Below are positions 1-6,059 of a stretch of 6,386 bases of DNA, one piece after another. The first letter of the stretch is position 1, and every line of letters starts with the position of its first letter. A program made the translations under genes and the position numbers. The notes beneath the pieces were generated by a model, which saw nothing but the letters and a program-made list of their open reading frames with translations, ran no database searches and was not told where the DNA came from. The DNA is from Sphingomonas sp. (GTDB taxonomy: Bacteria > Pseudomonadota > Alphaproteobacteria > Sphingomonadales > Sphingomonadaceae). The stretch is taken from contig JAJNQF010000434.1 of NCBI GenBank assembly GCA_021154945.1, positions 1-6,386 on the forward strand. Reading direction: 5' to 3'.

Positions 1-86
1 ACGGATACGTGACGCGGTCGCCGGGCGCGGCTATGACCTGCATCACATCCTGCCCACGGACCGCCCTTTTGCTCACGGAATACCCC

Positions 87-1250
87 ATGAAGAAGCTGAT
101 CGTCGCACCGCTCGTCGCCCTCGCGCTGGCGCATCCCTCCATCGCCGCCGCACCGCAGTTCCAGACCGCGGCGCCGATCGCCTATATGGAGGACCTGTCG
201 TCGGGCGCGGTGTTGTTCGCGCGCGATGCCGATCGCCGCATGCCGCCAGCCTCGCTCGCCAAGATGATGACGGTCTATGTCGCGTTCGACATGGTCAAGA
301 AGGGCGAGTTGAAGCTCGACCAGATGATGACCGTACGCCCCGAGACCTGGGCGAAATGGCATGGTCCGGCAGCGGGTTCGACGATGTTCCTGTCATCGGG
401 TGAGAATGTCAGTGTCGCCAATCTCCTGTACGGGATCGTCACGCTGTCGGGCAACGACGCGTGCATCGTGCTTGCCGAGGGAATTTCGGGTTCGGAGCAG
501 GCGTTCACCGAGCGGATGAACCGCAAGGCCGCCGAACTCGGCCTCAAGGACAGCCATTTCGGTACCGCGAACGGCTGGCCCGACAACGGCGTCACCTATG
601 TCACCGCGCATGATCTGGCCAAGCTCGCGGCGGCGACGATCACCAACTATCCCGATCTCTACAAGCAATTCTATTCGAAGCGCGATTTCACCTGGGGCAA
701 GACGATGGGCGGCAGCGCCATCACCCAGGCGAACCGCGATCCTATCCTCGGCCGCGTCGCTGGTGCCGACGGGCTCAAGACCGGTCACACCGAGGAGGCC
801 GGCTACGGCTTCACCGGGTCCGCCGTGCAGAATGGCCGTCGCCTGGTGATGGTGGTCGCCGGCCTGACGAGTTCGGGCCAGCGCGCCGAGGAATCGGTGC
901 GCTTCATGGAATGGGGTTTTCGCGCGTGGCAATCGAAGCCGATCGTCGCGAAGGGCAAGAAGGTCGAGACCGCTTCGGTCCAGCTCGGCGATTCGTCGTC
1001 GGTCGGGCTGGTAGCGCCCAAGGCTCTGACCGTGACACTGCCCGCGGGCACCTCGCCCAATCTGACCGCGAAGGTCGTTTATGACGGCCCGATCAAGGCG
1101 CCGATCAAGGCCGGCCAGCATATCGCCGATCTCGTCGTCACCACGTCCGACGGACTCCAGCAGACCATGCCGCTGGTCGCCGAGAAGGACGTTGCCGAGG
1201 CCGGTTTCTTCGGTCGCGCATGGGCAGGACTGACCGGCTTCTTCGGCTGA
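87..1250 (+). CDS. dacC: D-alanyl-D-alanine carboxypeptidase, penicillin-binding protein 5/6 type
   Basis: Serine DD-carboxypeptidase (peptidase S11) that removes the terminal D-Ala from peptidoglycan stem peptides in the periplasm. All three penicillin-binding motifs are visible in the 387-residue product: SLAK at 56-59 (catalytic Ser56 and Lys59), SGN at 121-123 and KTG at 231-233. Residues 1 to about 22 form a signal peptide (MKK, a hydrophobic core, then an AAA-like cleavage region). After the catalytic domain comes a beta-rich PBP5 C-terminal domain (about 285-370) and a final amphipathic segment, EAGFFGRAWAGLTGFFG, typical of the membrane anchor of this family. The frame is open upstream to a GTG at 9, but those 26 extra residues do not look like a leader, whereas ATG 87 begins a good signal peptide; only a weak CGGAA lies in front of it. 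The length is normal for the family. The enzyme class is very sure; the choice between dacC and dacA naming is conventional. Confidence 0.95.
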   Translation: MKKLIVAPLVALALAHPSIAAAPQFQTAAPIAYMEDLSSGAVLFARDADRRMPPASLAKMMTVYVAFDMVKKGELKLDQMMTVRPETWAKWHGPAAGSTMFLSSGENVSVANLLYGIVTLSGNDACIVLAEGISGSEQAFTERMNRKAAELGLKDSHFGTANGWPDNGVTYVTAHDLAKLAAATITNYPDLYKQFYSKRDFTWGKTMGGSAITQANRDPILGRVAGADGLKTGHTEEAGYGFTGSAVQNGRRLVMVVAGLTSSGQRAEESVRFMEWGFRAWQSKPIVAKGKKVETASVQLGDSSSVGLVAPKALTVTLPAGTSPNLTAKVVYDGPIKAPIKAGQHIADLVVTTSDGLQQTMPLVAEKDVAEAGFFGRAWAGLTGFFG

Positions 1251-1282
1251 TGATTTCGGCGCCGACGGCGTTGCAGGCATGA
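1250..1282 (+). other. 10-codon mini-ORF bridging dacC and holB
   Basis: An ATG at 1250 overlaps the dacC stop (TGATG) and opens a 10-codon frame, MISAPTALQA. Its TGA at 1280-1282 overlaps the holB ATG at 1279 (ATGA). It is in a different frame from both neighbours. Seen directly: the overlaps at both ends fill the 28-base gap exactly. Inferred: it could let ribosomes pass from dacC to holB, or be what remains after loss of a gene between them. Such short frames also arise by chance, so a real peptide is unlikely. Confidence 0.25.
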
Positions 1283-2256
1283 TGCCGATCATCGGCAATA
1301 CCGCCGCGCAGTCTGCCTTCATGGCGGCAATGCGCGGCGGTTCGTTGCATCACGCATGGTTGATCGCCGGGCCGCAGGGCGTCGGTAAGGCGAGCTTCGC
1401 GCGCGCCGCAGCCATGCGGATGCTAGCGGACGCGGCTGAGCCCGATGCCGGATCGACCGGGTTGGAGGTTCCCGAGGGGAACCGGACGCGGTCGCTGATG
1501 GAGGCGGGGTCGCACCCCGATTTTCGCGTGCTCGCACGGTTGCCGAAGGATCCCGACAAGCCCGACCAGGATCTCGCCCGCAGCATCACGATCGCGCAGG
1601 TGCGGACGCTGCAACCGCTGTTTGCGACCACGCCATCGATGAGCCCGCGGCGCGTCGTGGTAATCGACGCGATCGACGATCTGGAGCGGAGCGGGGCGAA
1701 TGCGTTGCTCAAGAACCTCGAGGAACCGCCGGCGGGGACGATCTTCCTGCTCGTCAGCCATGCACCGGGCCGGTTGCTGCCGACGATCCGCTCACGGTGC
1801 CGGTTGCTGCGGTTCGAGGCACTCTCGGACGACGAGGTCGCGACGGCGATCCGGACGTTGCAACCTGATGCCGACGAGGGCGAGGTCGCCGCGCTGGTCC
1901 GTGCCAGCGACGGCGCGCCTGGCCGCGCGCTGCGCTATGCCGGGCTCGACATCGCCGCAATCGACGATGCCATCGCCGCGATCGCGCAGGATGGCGACCG
2001 GGATAATGGGCGTCGGTTGAAGCTCGCCAAGGCGCTTGGCCTCAAGGCGGCGCAACCGCGGTACGAGGCATTTCTCGACCGTGCGCCCGCGTTTATCGCC
2101 GACGCTGCCCGGACCCGATCGGGTCCAGCGCTCCGGTCCGCACTCGACGCGCACGCCGCGGCACGCGACCTCGCGGGCGCGGCGATCGGGCTGTCGCTCG
2201 ATGCGCAGGCCACGGTGTTCGAGATGGCGGGGATCGTCGCGACATTACGCCGGTGA
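1279..2256 (+). CDS. holB: DNA polymerase III subunit delta' (clamp loader)
   Basis: Delta' is the rigid stator subunit of the clamp-loader complex that opens the beta sliding clamp and places it on primed DNA. The 325-residue product has an AAA+ core: HHAWLIAGPQGVGKAS (24-39) with a P-loop at 31-39, the HPDF element at 79-82, a Walker-B-like VVVIDAIDDL (126-135), NALLKNLEEPP (141-151) and the SRC sensor motif at 172-174. The C-terminal part (about 190-325) is the alpha-helical collar domain. The P-loop keeps Lys37, unlike E. coli delta', which lacks it. The zinc-binding cysteines of the E. coli protein are absent: Cys174 of the SRC motif is the only cysteine. The gene starts with ATGATG; 1279 is used here but 1282 is possible, and no good Shine-Dalgarno is present, so coupling from upstream translation is plausible. 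It lies 28 bases after dacC and 50 before metG. Confidence 0.93.
   Translation: MMPIIGNTAAQSAFMAAMRGGSLHHAWLIAGPQGVGKASFARAAAMRMLADAAEPDAGSTGLEVPEGNRTRSLMEAGSHPDFRVLARLPKDPDKPDQDLARSITIAQVRTLQPLFATTPSMSPRRVVVIDAIDDLERSGANALLKNLEEPPAGTIFLLVSHAPGRLLPTIRSRCRLLRFEALSDDEVATAIRTLQPDADEGEVAALVRASDGAPGRALRYAGLDIAAIDDAIAAIAQDGDRDNGRRLKLAKALGLKAAQPRYEAFLDRAPAFIADAARTRSGPALRSALDAHAAARDLAGAAIGLSLDAQATVFEMAGIVATLRR
2111..2126. repeat. 16-base perfect palindrome inside holB
   Basis: GGACCCGATCGGGTCC reads the same on both strands. It is flanked by CGCT (2103-2106) and AGCG (2127-2130), which are also complementary, separated on the left side only by GCCC. It lies in the holB collar-domain coding region (residues about 278-283). 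It could form a hairpin or cruciform, but no run of T follows, so it is not an intrinsic terminator. No function is assigned. Confidence 0.5.
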
Positions 2257-2295
2257 TCGGCCCGCGCAGGCTTCACCTGATCGGGGTGATGCTCT

Positions 2296-2300
2296 AGGAG
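2296..2300 (+). promoter_or_regulatory. ribosome binding site of metG
   Basis: AGGAG sits six bases before the ATG at 2307. It is the clearest Shine-Dalgarno in the window and fixes the metG start. It falls in the 50-base holB-metG gap, which shows no terminator-like hairpin, so metG can be read from the upstream transcript. Confidence 0.75.
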
Positions 2301-2306
2301 CGCGGC

Positions 2307-3854
2307 ATGGCCGACCCTTTCTATATCACCACCGCGATCCACTATCCCAATGGCCGTCCGCATATCGGCCATGCGTACGAGATGATCGCCGCCGACGCGA
2401 TCGCGCGCTTCCAGCGCCAGGCGGGCCGCGATGTGCTGTTCCAGACCGGGACCGACGAGCATGGCCTTAAGATGGTCCAGGCCGCGCGCGACCGCGACAT
2501 GCCCGTGCGTGACCTGTCCAACGAAATGTCGTCGTATTTCCACGAGATGGCGGATCGTCTTGGCATCTTGTATGACCGCTTCATCCGGACGGTGGACGAG
2601 GATCATTACGCCGCGAGTGCCGCGATCTGGCAGGCGATGGCGGACGCGGGCGATCTGTATCTCGATCGCTACGAGGGCTGGTATTCGGTCCGCGACGAGG
2701 CGTTCTACGACGAGTCCGAGCTGACCGGGGAGGGCGATGATCGTCGCTCGCCGCAGGGTACGCCGGTCGAATGGACCGCCGAGGAGACGTGGTTCTTCCG
2801 CCTGTCCAAATATCAGCAGCCGCTGCTCGATCTCTTTGCCGCCAACCCCGATTTCATCCGCCCCGAAAGCCGCCGCAACGAGGTGATGCGCTTCGTCGAG
2901 GGTGGGCTGAAGGATCTGTCGGTCTCGCGCACCAGCTTCGACTGGGGCGTGCCGGTGCCGGGCAGCCCGGGGCACGTCATGTATGTGTGGGTCGATGCGC
3001 TCACCAATTACCTGACCGGGATCGGCTATCCCGACATGACCGGTGACAAGGCGAAATACTGGCCGGCGGATATCCACCTGATCGGCAAGGACATCGTCCG
3101 CTTCCACGCGGTCTATTGGCCGGCGTTCCTGCTGTCGGCGGGCATTCCGCTGCCCAAAAGCGTGTTCGGCCACGGCTTCCTCCTCACCCGCGGCGAGAAG
3201 ATGTCGAAGTCGGTCGGCAATGTCGTCGATCCGATGGCGCTGGCGGATGCGTTCGGCGTCGATGCGCTACGCTATTTCTTCCTCCGCGAGGTCAGCTTCG
3301 GGCAGGACGGTAGCTACTCGCCCGAGGCGATCGTGATGCGCGTGAATGCCGAGCTGGCGAACAGCTTCGGCAACCTCGCACAGCGAACCTTGTCGTTCAT
3401 CGCCAAGAACTTGGGTGGCGAGTTTCCCACCGCGGGTACGGTCCAGGACGCCGACGGGATGCTGATCGAGGAGGTCGTCGTCGCCTGCGCCGGGTTCAAG
3501 TCGGGCTTTACCGATCTCGCTTTGTCGCAAGGCATCGAGGCGTGGATGCGCGGCGTGTTCGCGTGCAACCAGTATATCGACGCGCAGGCGCCCTGGGCAT
3601 TGCGCAAGACCGATCCCGAGCGGATGAACGCGGTGTTGCGAACGCTGGTCCGCGCGATCCGCATGCTGGCGATCGCGATCCTGCCGGTCGTACCCGAGTC
3701 CGCGGGAAAGGTTCTCGACCAGATCGGCGCCACCGAGCGCGATCATGCCGCGATCGACGACGATGGCTGGTACGACCGGATCGCCGCCTCCGACTTCCGG
3801 ATCGCACCGCCTGCGCCGGTCTTCCCGCGTCTCGAACTGCCAGCGGAGGCCTGA
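2307..3854 (+). CDS. metG: methionyl-tRNA synthetase
   Basis: Charges tRNA(Met), both initiator and elongator, with methionine in the cytoplasm; class Ia synthetase. The 515-residue product shows the HIGH signature as HIGH itself (19-22), GTDEHG (48-53), YVWVDA (226-231; Trp228 lies in the methionine-pocket strand), KDIVRFHAVYWPAFL and the KMSKS loop at 298-302. The helical anticodon-binding domain follows, with CNQYIDAQAPW (420-430); Trp430 probably matches the anticodon-reading Trp of E. coli MetRS. The connective-peptide knuckle (about 123-165, WYSVRDEAFYDESEL to PVEWTAEETWFFRL) has no CxxC pair, as I recall for other alphaproteobacterial enzymes, so it should not bind zinc. There is no C-terminal EMAP-II/Arc1p-like tRNA-binding domain, which fits the short form of about 510 residues. 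Its TGA overlaps the tatD ATG by one base. Confidence 0.97.
   Translation: MADPFYITTAIHYPNGRPHIGHAYEMIAADAIARFQRQAGRDVLFQTGTDEHGLKMVQAARDRDMPVRDLSNEMSSYFHEMADRLGILYDRFIRTVDEDHYAASAAIWQAMADAGDLYLDRYEGWYSVRDEAFYDESELTGEGDDRRSPQGTPVEWTAEETWFFRLSKYQQPLLDLFAANPDFIRPESRRNEVMRFVEGGLKDLSVSRTSFDWGVPVPGSPGHVMYVWVDALTNYLTGIGYPDMTGDKAKYWPADIHLIGKDIVRFHAVYWPAFLLSAGIPLPKSVFGHGFLLTRGEKMSKSVGNVVDPMALADAFGVDALRYFFLREVSFGQDGSYSPEAIVMRVNAELANSFGNLAQRTLSFIAKNLGGEFPTAGTVQDADGMLIEEVVVACAGFKSGFTDLALSQGIEAWMRGVFACNQYIDAQAPWALRKTDPERMNAVLRTLVRAIRMLAIAILPVVPESAGKVLDQIGATERDHAAIDDDGWYDRIAASDFRIAPPAPVFPRLELPAEA
3845..3849 (+). promoter_or_regulatory. ribosome binding site of tatD inside the end of metG
   Basis: GGAGG lies in the last codons of metG, four bases before the tatD ATG at 3854. 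Together with the TGATG overlap this supports 3854 as the tatD start and suggests coupled translation. The same frame is open much further upstream, but that part is an off-frame reading of metG. Confidence 0.65.
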
Positions 3855-4645
3855 TGCTCGCCGACAGCCATTGCCATCTGAACTACAAGGGCCTCGCCGA
3901 GGACCAGCAGGCGGTCCTCGCGCGGGCACGGGCGAGGGGGGTGACGGCGATGCTCAACATCTCGACGCGCGAGAGCGAATGGGACGATATCGTCGCCACC
4001 GCCGAGCGCGAGCCGGACGTCTGGGCGACGATCGGCATTCATCCGAACGAGGCGGATACCTATCCCGACGTCGACGCGGCCAAGCTGATCGAGCGGGCAC
4101 GGCATCCCCGGGTCGTCGGTCTCGGCGAAAGCGGCCTCGACTATTTCCGCGACACCTCCGACCGCGCGCGCCAGCAGGCGAGTTTCCGCGCACACATCGC
4201 CGCGTCGCGCGAGACGGGCCTGCCGATCGTCGTCCACACCCGCGATGCCGAGGACGATACCGCCGCGATCATGGCGGAAGAAATGGGGAAGGGGGCCTAT
4301 CCCGGCGTCATCCATTGCTTCACGGCGAGCGGAGCTTTCGCCGACAAGGCATTGGATATGGGCCTTTATATTTCGATCTCGGGGATCGTGACGTTCAAGA
4401 ACGCGCGTGATCTGCAAGAGACGGCTGCGCGCCTGCCGATCGAGCGATTGCTGATCGAAACCGATGCGCCGTTCCTCGCGCCGGTGCCGCACCGGGGCAA
4501 AACCGGCGAACCTGGCTTCGTCGCCGACACCGCGCAGTTCCTCGCCGACCTGCGTGGCGAAAGTGTCGAGGAATTGTCGCGTCGCACCGCGGAGAACTTC
4601 CACGCGCTGTTCGCCAAGACGCGGGTGTCCGGGGCGGTCGCATGA
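3854..4645 (+). CDS. tatD: TatD-family metal-dependent hydrolase (deoxyribonuclease)
   Basis: TatD proteins are TIM-barrel metal-dependent nucleases; E. coli TatD is a 3'-5' exonuclease acting on single-stranded DNA and RNA and linked to DNA repair. The 263-residue product carries the expected metal ligands: D4-S-H6-C-H8 at the N terminus, Glu92 in GLGESGLDYF, His128 in PIVVHTRDA, His154 in GVIHCF and Asp204 in LLIETDAPFLAP. The length matches the family. The start at 3854 places the DSHCH motif at residues 4-8, where it belongs, and overlaps the metG stop. Its own stop overlaps the next start (ATGA at 4642-4645). In many bacteria a tatD gene follows metG directly, so this order supports the call. 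Several TatD paralogues exist (YcfH, YjjV), and the position next to holB and metG best matches YcfH. The precise substrate is not shown by the sequence. Confidence 0.94.
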   Translation: MLADSHCHLNYKGLAEDQQAVLARARARGVTAMLNISTRESEWDDIVATAEREPDVWATIGIHPNEADTYPDVDAAKLIERARHPRVVGLGESGLDYFRDTSDRARQQASFRAHIAASRETGLPIVVHTRDAEDDTAAIMAEEMGKGAYPGVIHCFTASGAFADKALDMGLYISISGIVTFKNARDLQETAARLPIERLLIETDAPFLAPVPHRGKTGEPGFVADTAQFLADLRGESVEELSRRTAENFHALFAKTRVSGAVA

Positions 4646-5406
4646 AGATCACGATCCTCGGCTCCGGCACATCCTCCGGCGTGCCGCGGATCGGCAACGA
4701 CTGGGGCGACTGCGACCCGACCGAGCCGCGCAACCGGCGCACGCGCGCGTCCGCTCTGGTCGAGCATGACGGCACCCGGATCCTGATCGACACCAGCCCC
4801 GACATGCGCGAGCAGTTGCTGGCGGCCGATATCGACCGGGTCGATGCGATACTCTGGACGCACGACCACGCCGATCACTGCCACGGCATCGACGACGTGC
4901 GGCAACTCTTCCACGCGATGGGAACGCCGGTCCTTGGCTATGCGAGGCCGTTCACGCTGGCGGCGCTGGACGCGCGGTTTACCTATGCCTTTCACGGTCG
5001 CCCCGGCTATCCGCCGACGATCGCGGGCGAGATATTGCCGGACCGGCTGTCGATCGGCGGGATCGACATCCGCGTCACCGATCAGCCCCATGGCAGCATC
5101 CACGCCGCTGGGCTGCGGTTTGAAGCCGACGGCGTATCCATCGGATATGCAACCGACTTCAACGTGATGACCGATGACATGGCCAGCCTGTATCAGGATC
5201 TGGACATCTGGGTCGTCGACGCGCTCCGCCGACGTCCGCATCCGACACACATGGAATTGCCGGCCGTCCTGAACTGGGTGGAGCGCCTGACGCCGAAGCG
5301 GACTGCGTTGATCCACATGGATAACACCATGGACTACGCGACGCTGCGGCATGAACTCCCGGCCGGGGTCGAGCCCGGCTATGACGGATTAGTCCTCACC
5401 GCATGA
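4642..5406 (+). CDS. PhnP-like metallo-beta-lactamase-fold hydrolase
   Basis: A 254-residue metallo-hydrolase of the PhnP/RNase Z-like branch. It opens with ITILGSGTSSGVPRIG, the glycine-rich start of this branch, and has HDHADH at 74-79 (two-metal site). Further likely ligands are His150 (QPHGSIH), Asp172 (YATDFN) and His225 (LIHMDNTMDY). The C-terminal ELPAGVEPGYDGLVL resembles the end of E. coli PhnP (ALPSGFEVGFDGMEI, from memory), a phosphodiesterase acting on 5-phosphoribosyl 1,2-cyclic phosphate. No phosphonate genes lie nearby, so that substrate should not be assumed. The cysteine cluster that binds a structural zinc near the PhnP N terminus is reduced to one cysteine (Cys24 in WGDCDP). 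The start overlaps the tatD stop (ATGA), and the stop overlaps the next start the same way. Given the neighbours, a cyclic-phosphate or nucleic-acid phosphodiester substrate is a reasonable but unproven guess. Confidence 0.88.
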   Translation: MKITILGSGTSSGVPRIGNDWGDCDPTEPRNRRTRASALVEHDGTRILIDTSPDMREQLLAADIDRVDAILWTHDHADHCHGIDDVRQLFHAMGTPVLGYARPFTLAALDARFTYAFHGRPGYPPTIAGEILPDRLSIGGIDIRVTDQPHGSIHAAGLRFEADGVSIGYATDFNVMTDDMASLYQDLDIWVVDALRRRPHPTHMELPAVLNWVERLTPKRTALIHMDNTMDYATLRHELPAGVEPGYDGLVLTA

Positions 5407-5990
5407 CCGGCGACCGCGCAGCCCAGTTCGCGCTGTACGCTGTCATGCTGATCCTGCCGCTGTCCGCGCTGGTAGCGCGCCGGTTGCCGCTGAAACCCGT
5501 GCTAAAAATGGCCTTGGCCTGGGTTGCGATCTTTGTCGTGGCTTTGCTGATCGCGAGCCAGCGCGACCGGCTGTCGGGACTGAAGACTCTGTTCGCAGAC
5601 CAGCAGGTCAGCGGTACCGAAACGCGGATACGCATGGCCGAGGACGGGCATTTCTGGGCCGATGTCGATATCGACGGCGTACGGCGGCGCATGCTGATCG
5701 ACAGCGGTGCGACGACGACCGCGCTGTCGACGGCCACTGCGAAGGCTGCGCGACTCGATAGCGACGAAAGCCCGTTCCCGGTGATCATCTCGACCGCGAA
5801 CGGCGACGTGTCGGCCCGAACCGCGACGGCCAAGCGCATCACGATCGGCTCCATCACCGCGACCGATCTTGGCATCGTCACAGCGCCATCTTTCGGGGAC
5901 ACCGACGTCATCGGCATGAACTTTCTGTCGAAGCTGGGATCGTGGCGGGTCGAGAACGCCACGCTTATCCTGACCCCGATCCAGGAATAG
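5403..5990 (+). CDS. membrane-anchored retropepsin-like aspartic protease
   Basis: The 195-residue product has two hydrophobic segments (about 8-25 and 36-51) followed by one retropepsin-like domain (about 70-190). The catalytic motif is LIDSGATTTALS with Asp100, and the second conserved element is DVIGMNFLSKLGSWRVE with Gly171. One D(T/S)GA motif per chain means the active site must form from a dimer, as in retroviral proteases. The basic loop between the helices (RR at 26-27, Lys31, Lys35) suggests it lies in the cytoplasm, which would put the protease domain in the periplasm. Known relatives, from memory, are PerP of Caulobacter, which trims the polarity protein PodJ, and APRc of Rickettsia. 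The start overlaps the metallo-hydrolase stop by ATGA and has no Shine-Dalgarno of its own, so translation is probably coupled. The substrate is unknown. Confidence 0.85.
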   Translation: MTGDRAAQFALYAVMLILPLSALVARRLPLKPVLKMALAWVAIFVVALLIASQRDRLSGLKTLFADQQVSGTETRIRMAEDGHFWADVDIDGVRRRMLIDSGATTTALSTATAKAARLDSDESPFPVIISTANGDVSARTATAKRITIGSITATDLGIVTAPSFGDTDVIGMNFLSKLGSWRVENATLILTPIQE

Positions 5991-6059
5991 ATTTTACATA
6001 ATGTATATTATCGATCTTGCGATAGGCAGCGGATCGATGCCAATTTACAGGTGCTCCCT
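5991..6059 (+). promoter_or_regulatory. AT-rich spacer before mazG, possible promoter
   Basis: The 69-base gap is the only clearly AT-rich sequence in the window; its first 23 bases have just four G or C. It contains ATAAT-GTAT-ATTAT (5998-6011) and a weak stem TATCG/CGATA (6009-6013 with 6020-6024). TTTACA at 5993-5998 resembles a -35 box, but no -10 box stands at the usual distance, so no complete promoter can be named. No strong GC stem plus T-run is present, so it is not a clear terminator. CAGGTG at 6048-6053 is a weak ribosome site for mazG. Confidence 0.35.

Noticed and set aside
1..12. Possible end of an upstream gene (codons T-D-T then TGA)
   Set aside because: dacC is often preceded by an rlpA/SPOR-type gene, but three codons cannot support any identification.
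9..86. N-terminal extension of dacC from GTG 9
   Set aside because: The 26 extra residues are not signal-like, and ATG 87 starts a normal signal peptide.
393..1322. 309-codon open frame on the - strand opposite dacC
   Set aside because: Arg/Gly/Ala-rich translation with no recognisable domain; a typical high-GC antisense shadow of the certain dacC gene.
2253..2297. 14-codon frame from GTG 2253 overlapping the holB stop and ending at TAG in the metG ribosome site
   Set aside because: metG has its own strong Shine-Dalgarno, the GTG start is weak, and short frames of this kind are expected by chance.
1935..3173. 412-codon open frame on the - strand opposite holB and metG
   Set aside because: It spans two well-identified genes, has low-complexity composition and no motif; a shadow frame despite its length.
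3542..3853. 104-residue N-terminal extension of tatD
   Set aside because: It is an out-of-frame reading of metG; the TatD metal motif must lie near the N terminus, which fits the start at 3854.
3743..5352. Two long open frames on the - strand opposite tatD and the metallo-hydrolase gene
   Set aside because: Composition is biased and no conserved motifs are present, while the + strand genes have complete catalytic motifs.
6009..6024. TATCG/CGATA stem as a terminator after the protease gene
   Set aside because: The stem is only five base pairs, AT-rich, and is not followed by a run of T.
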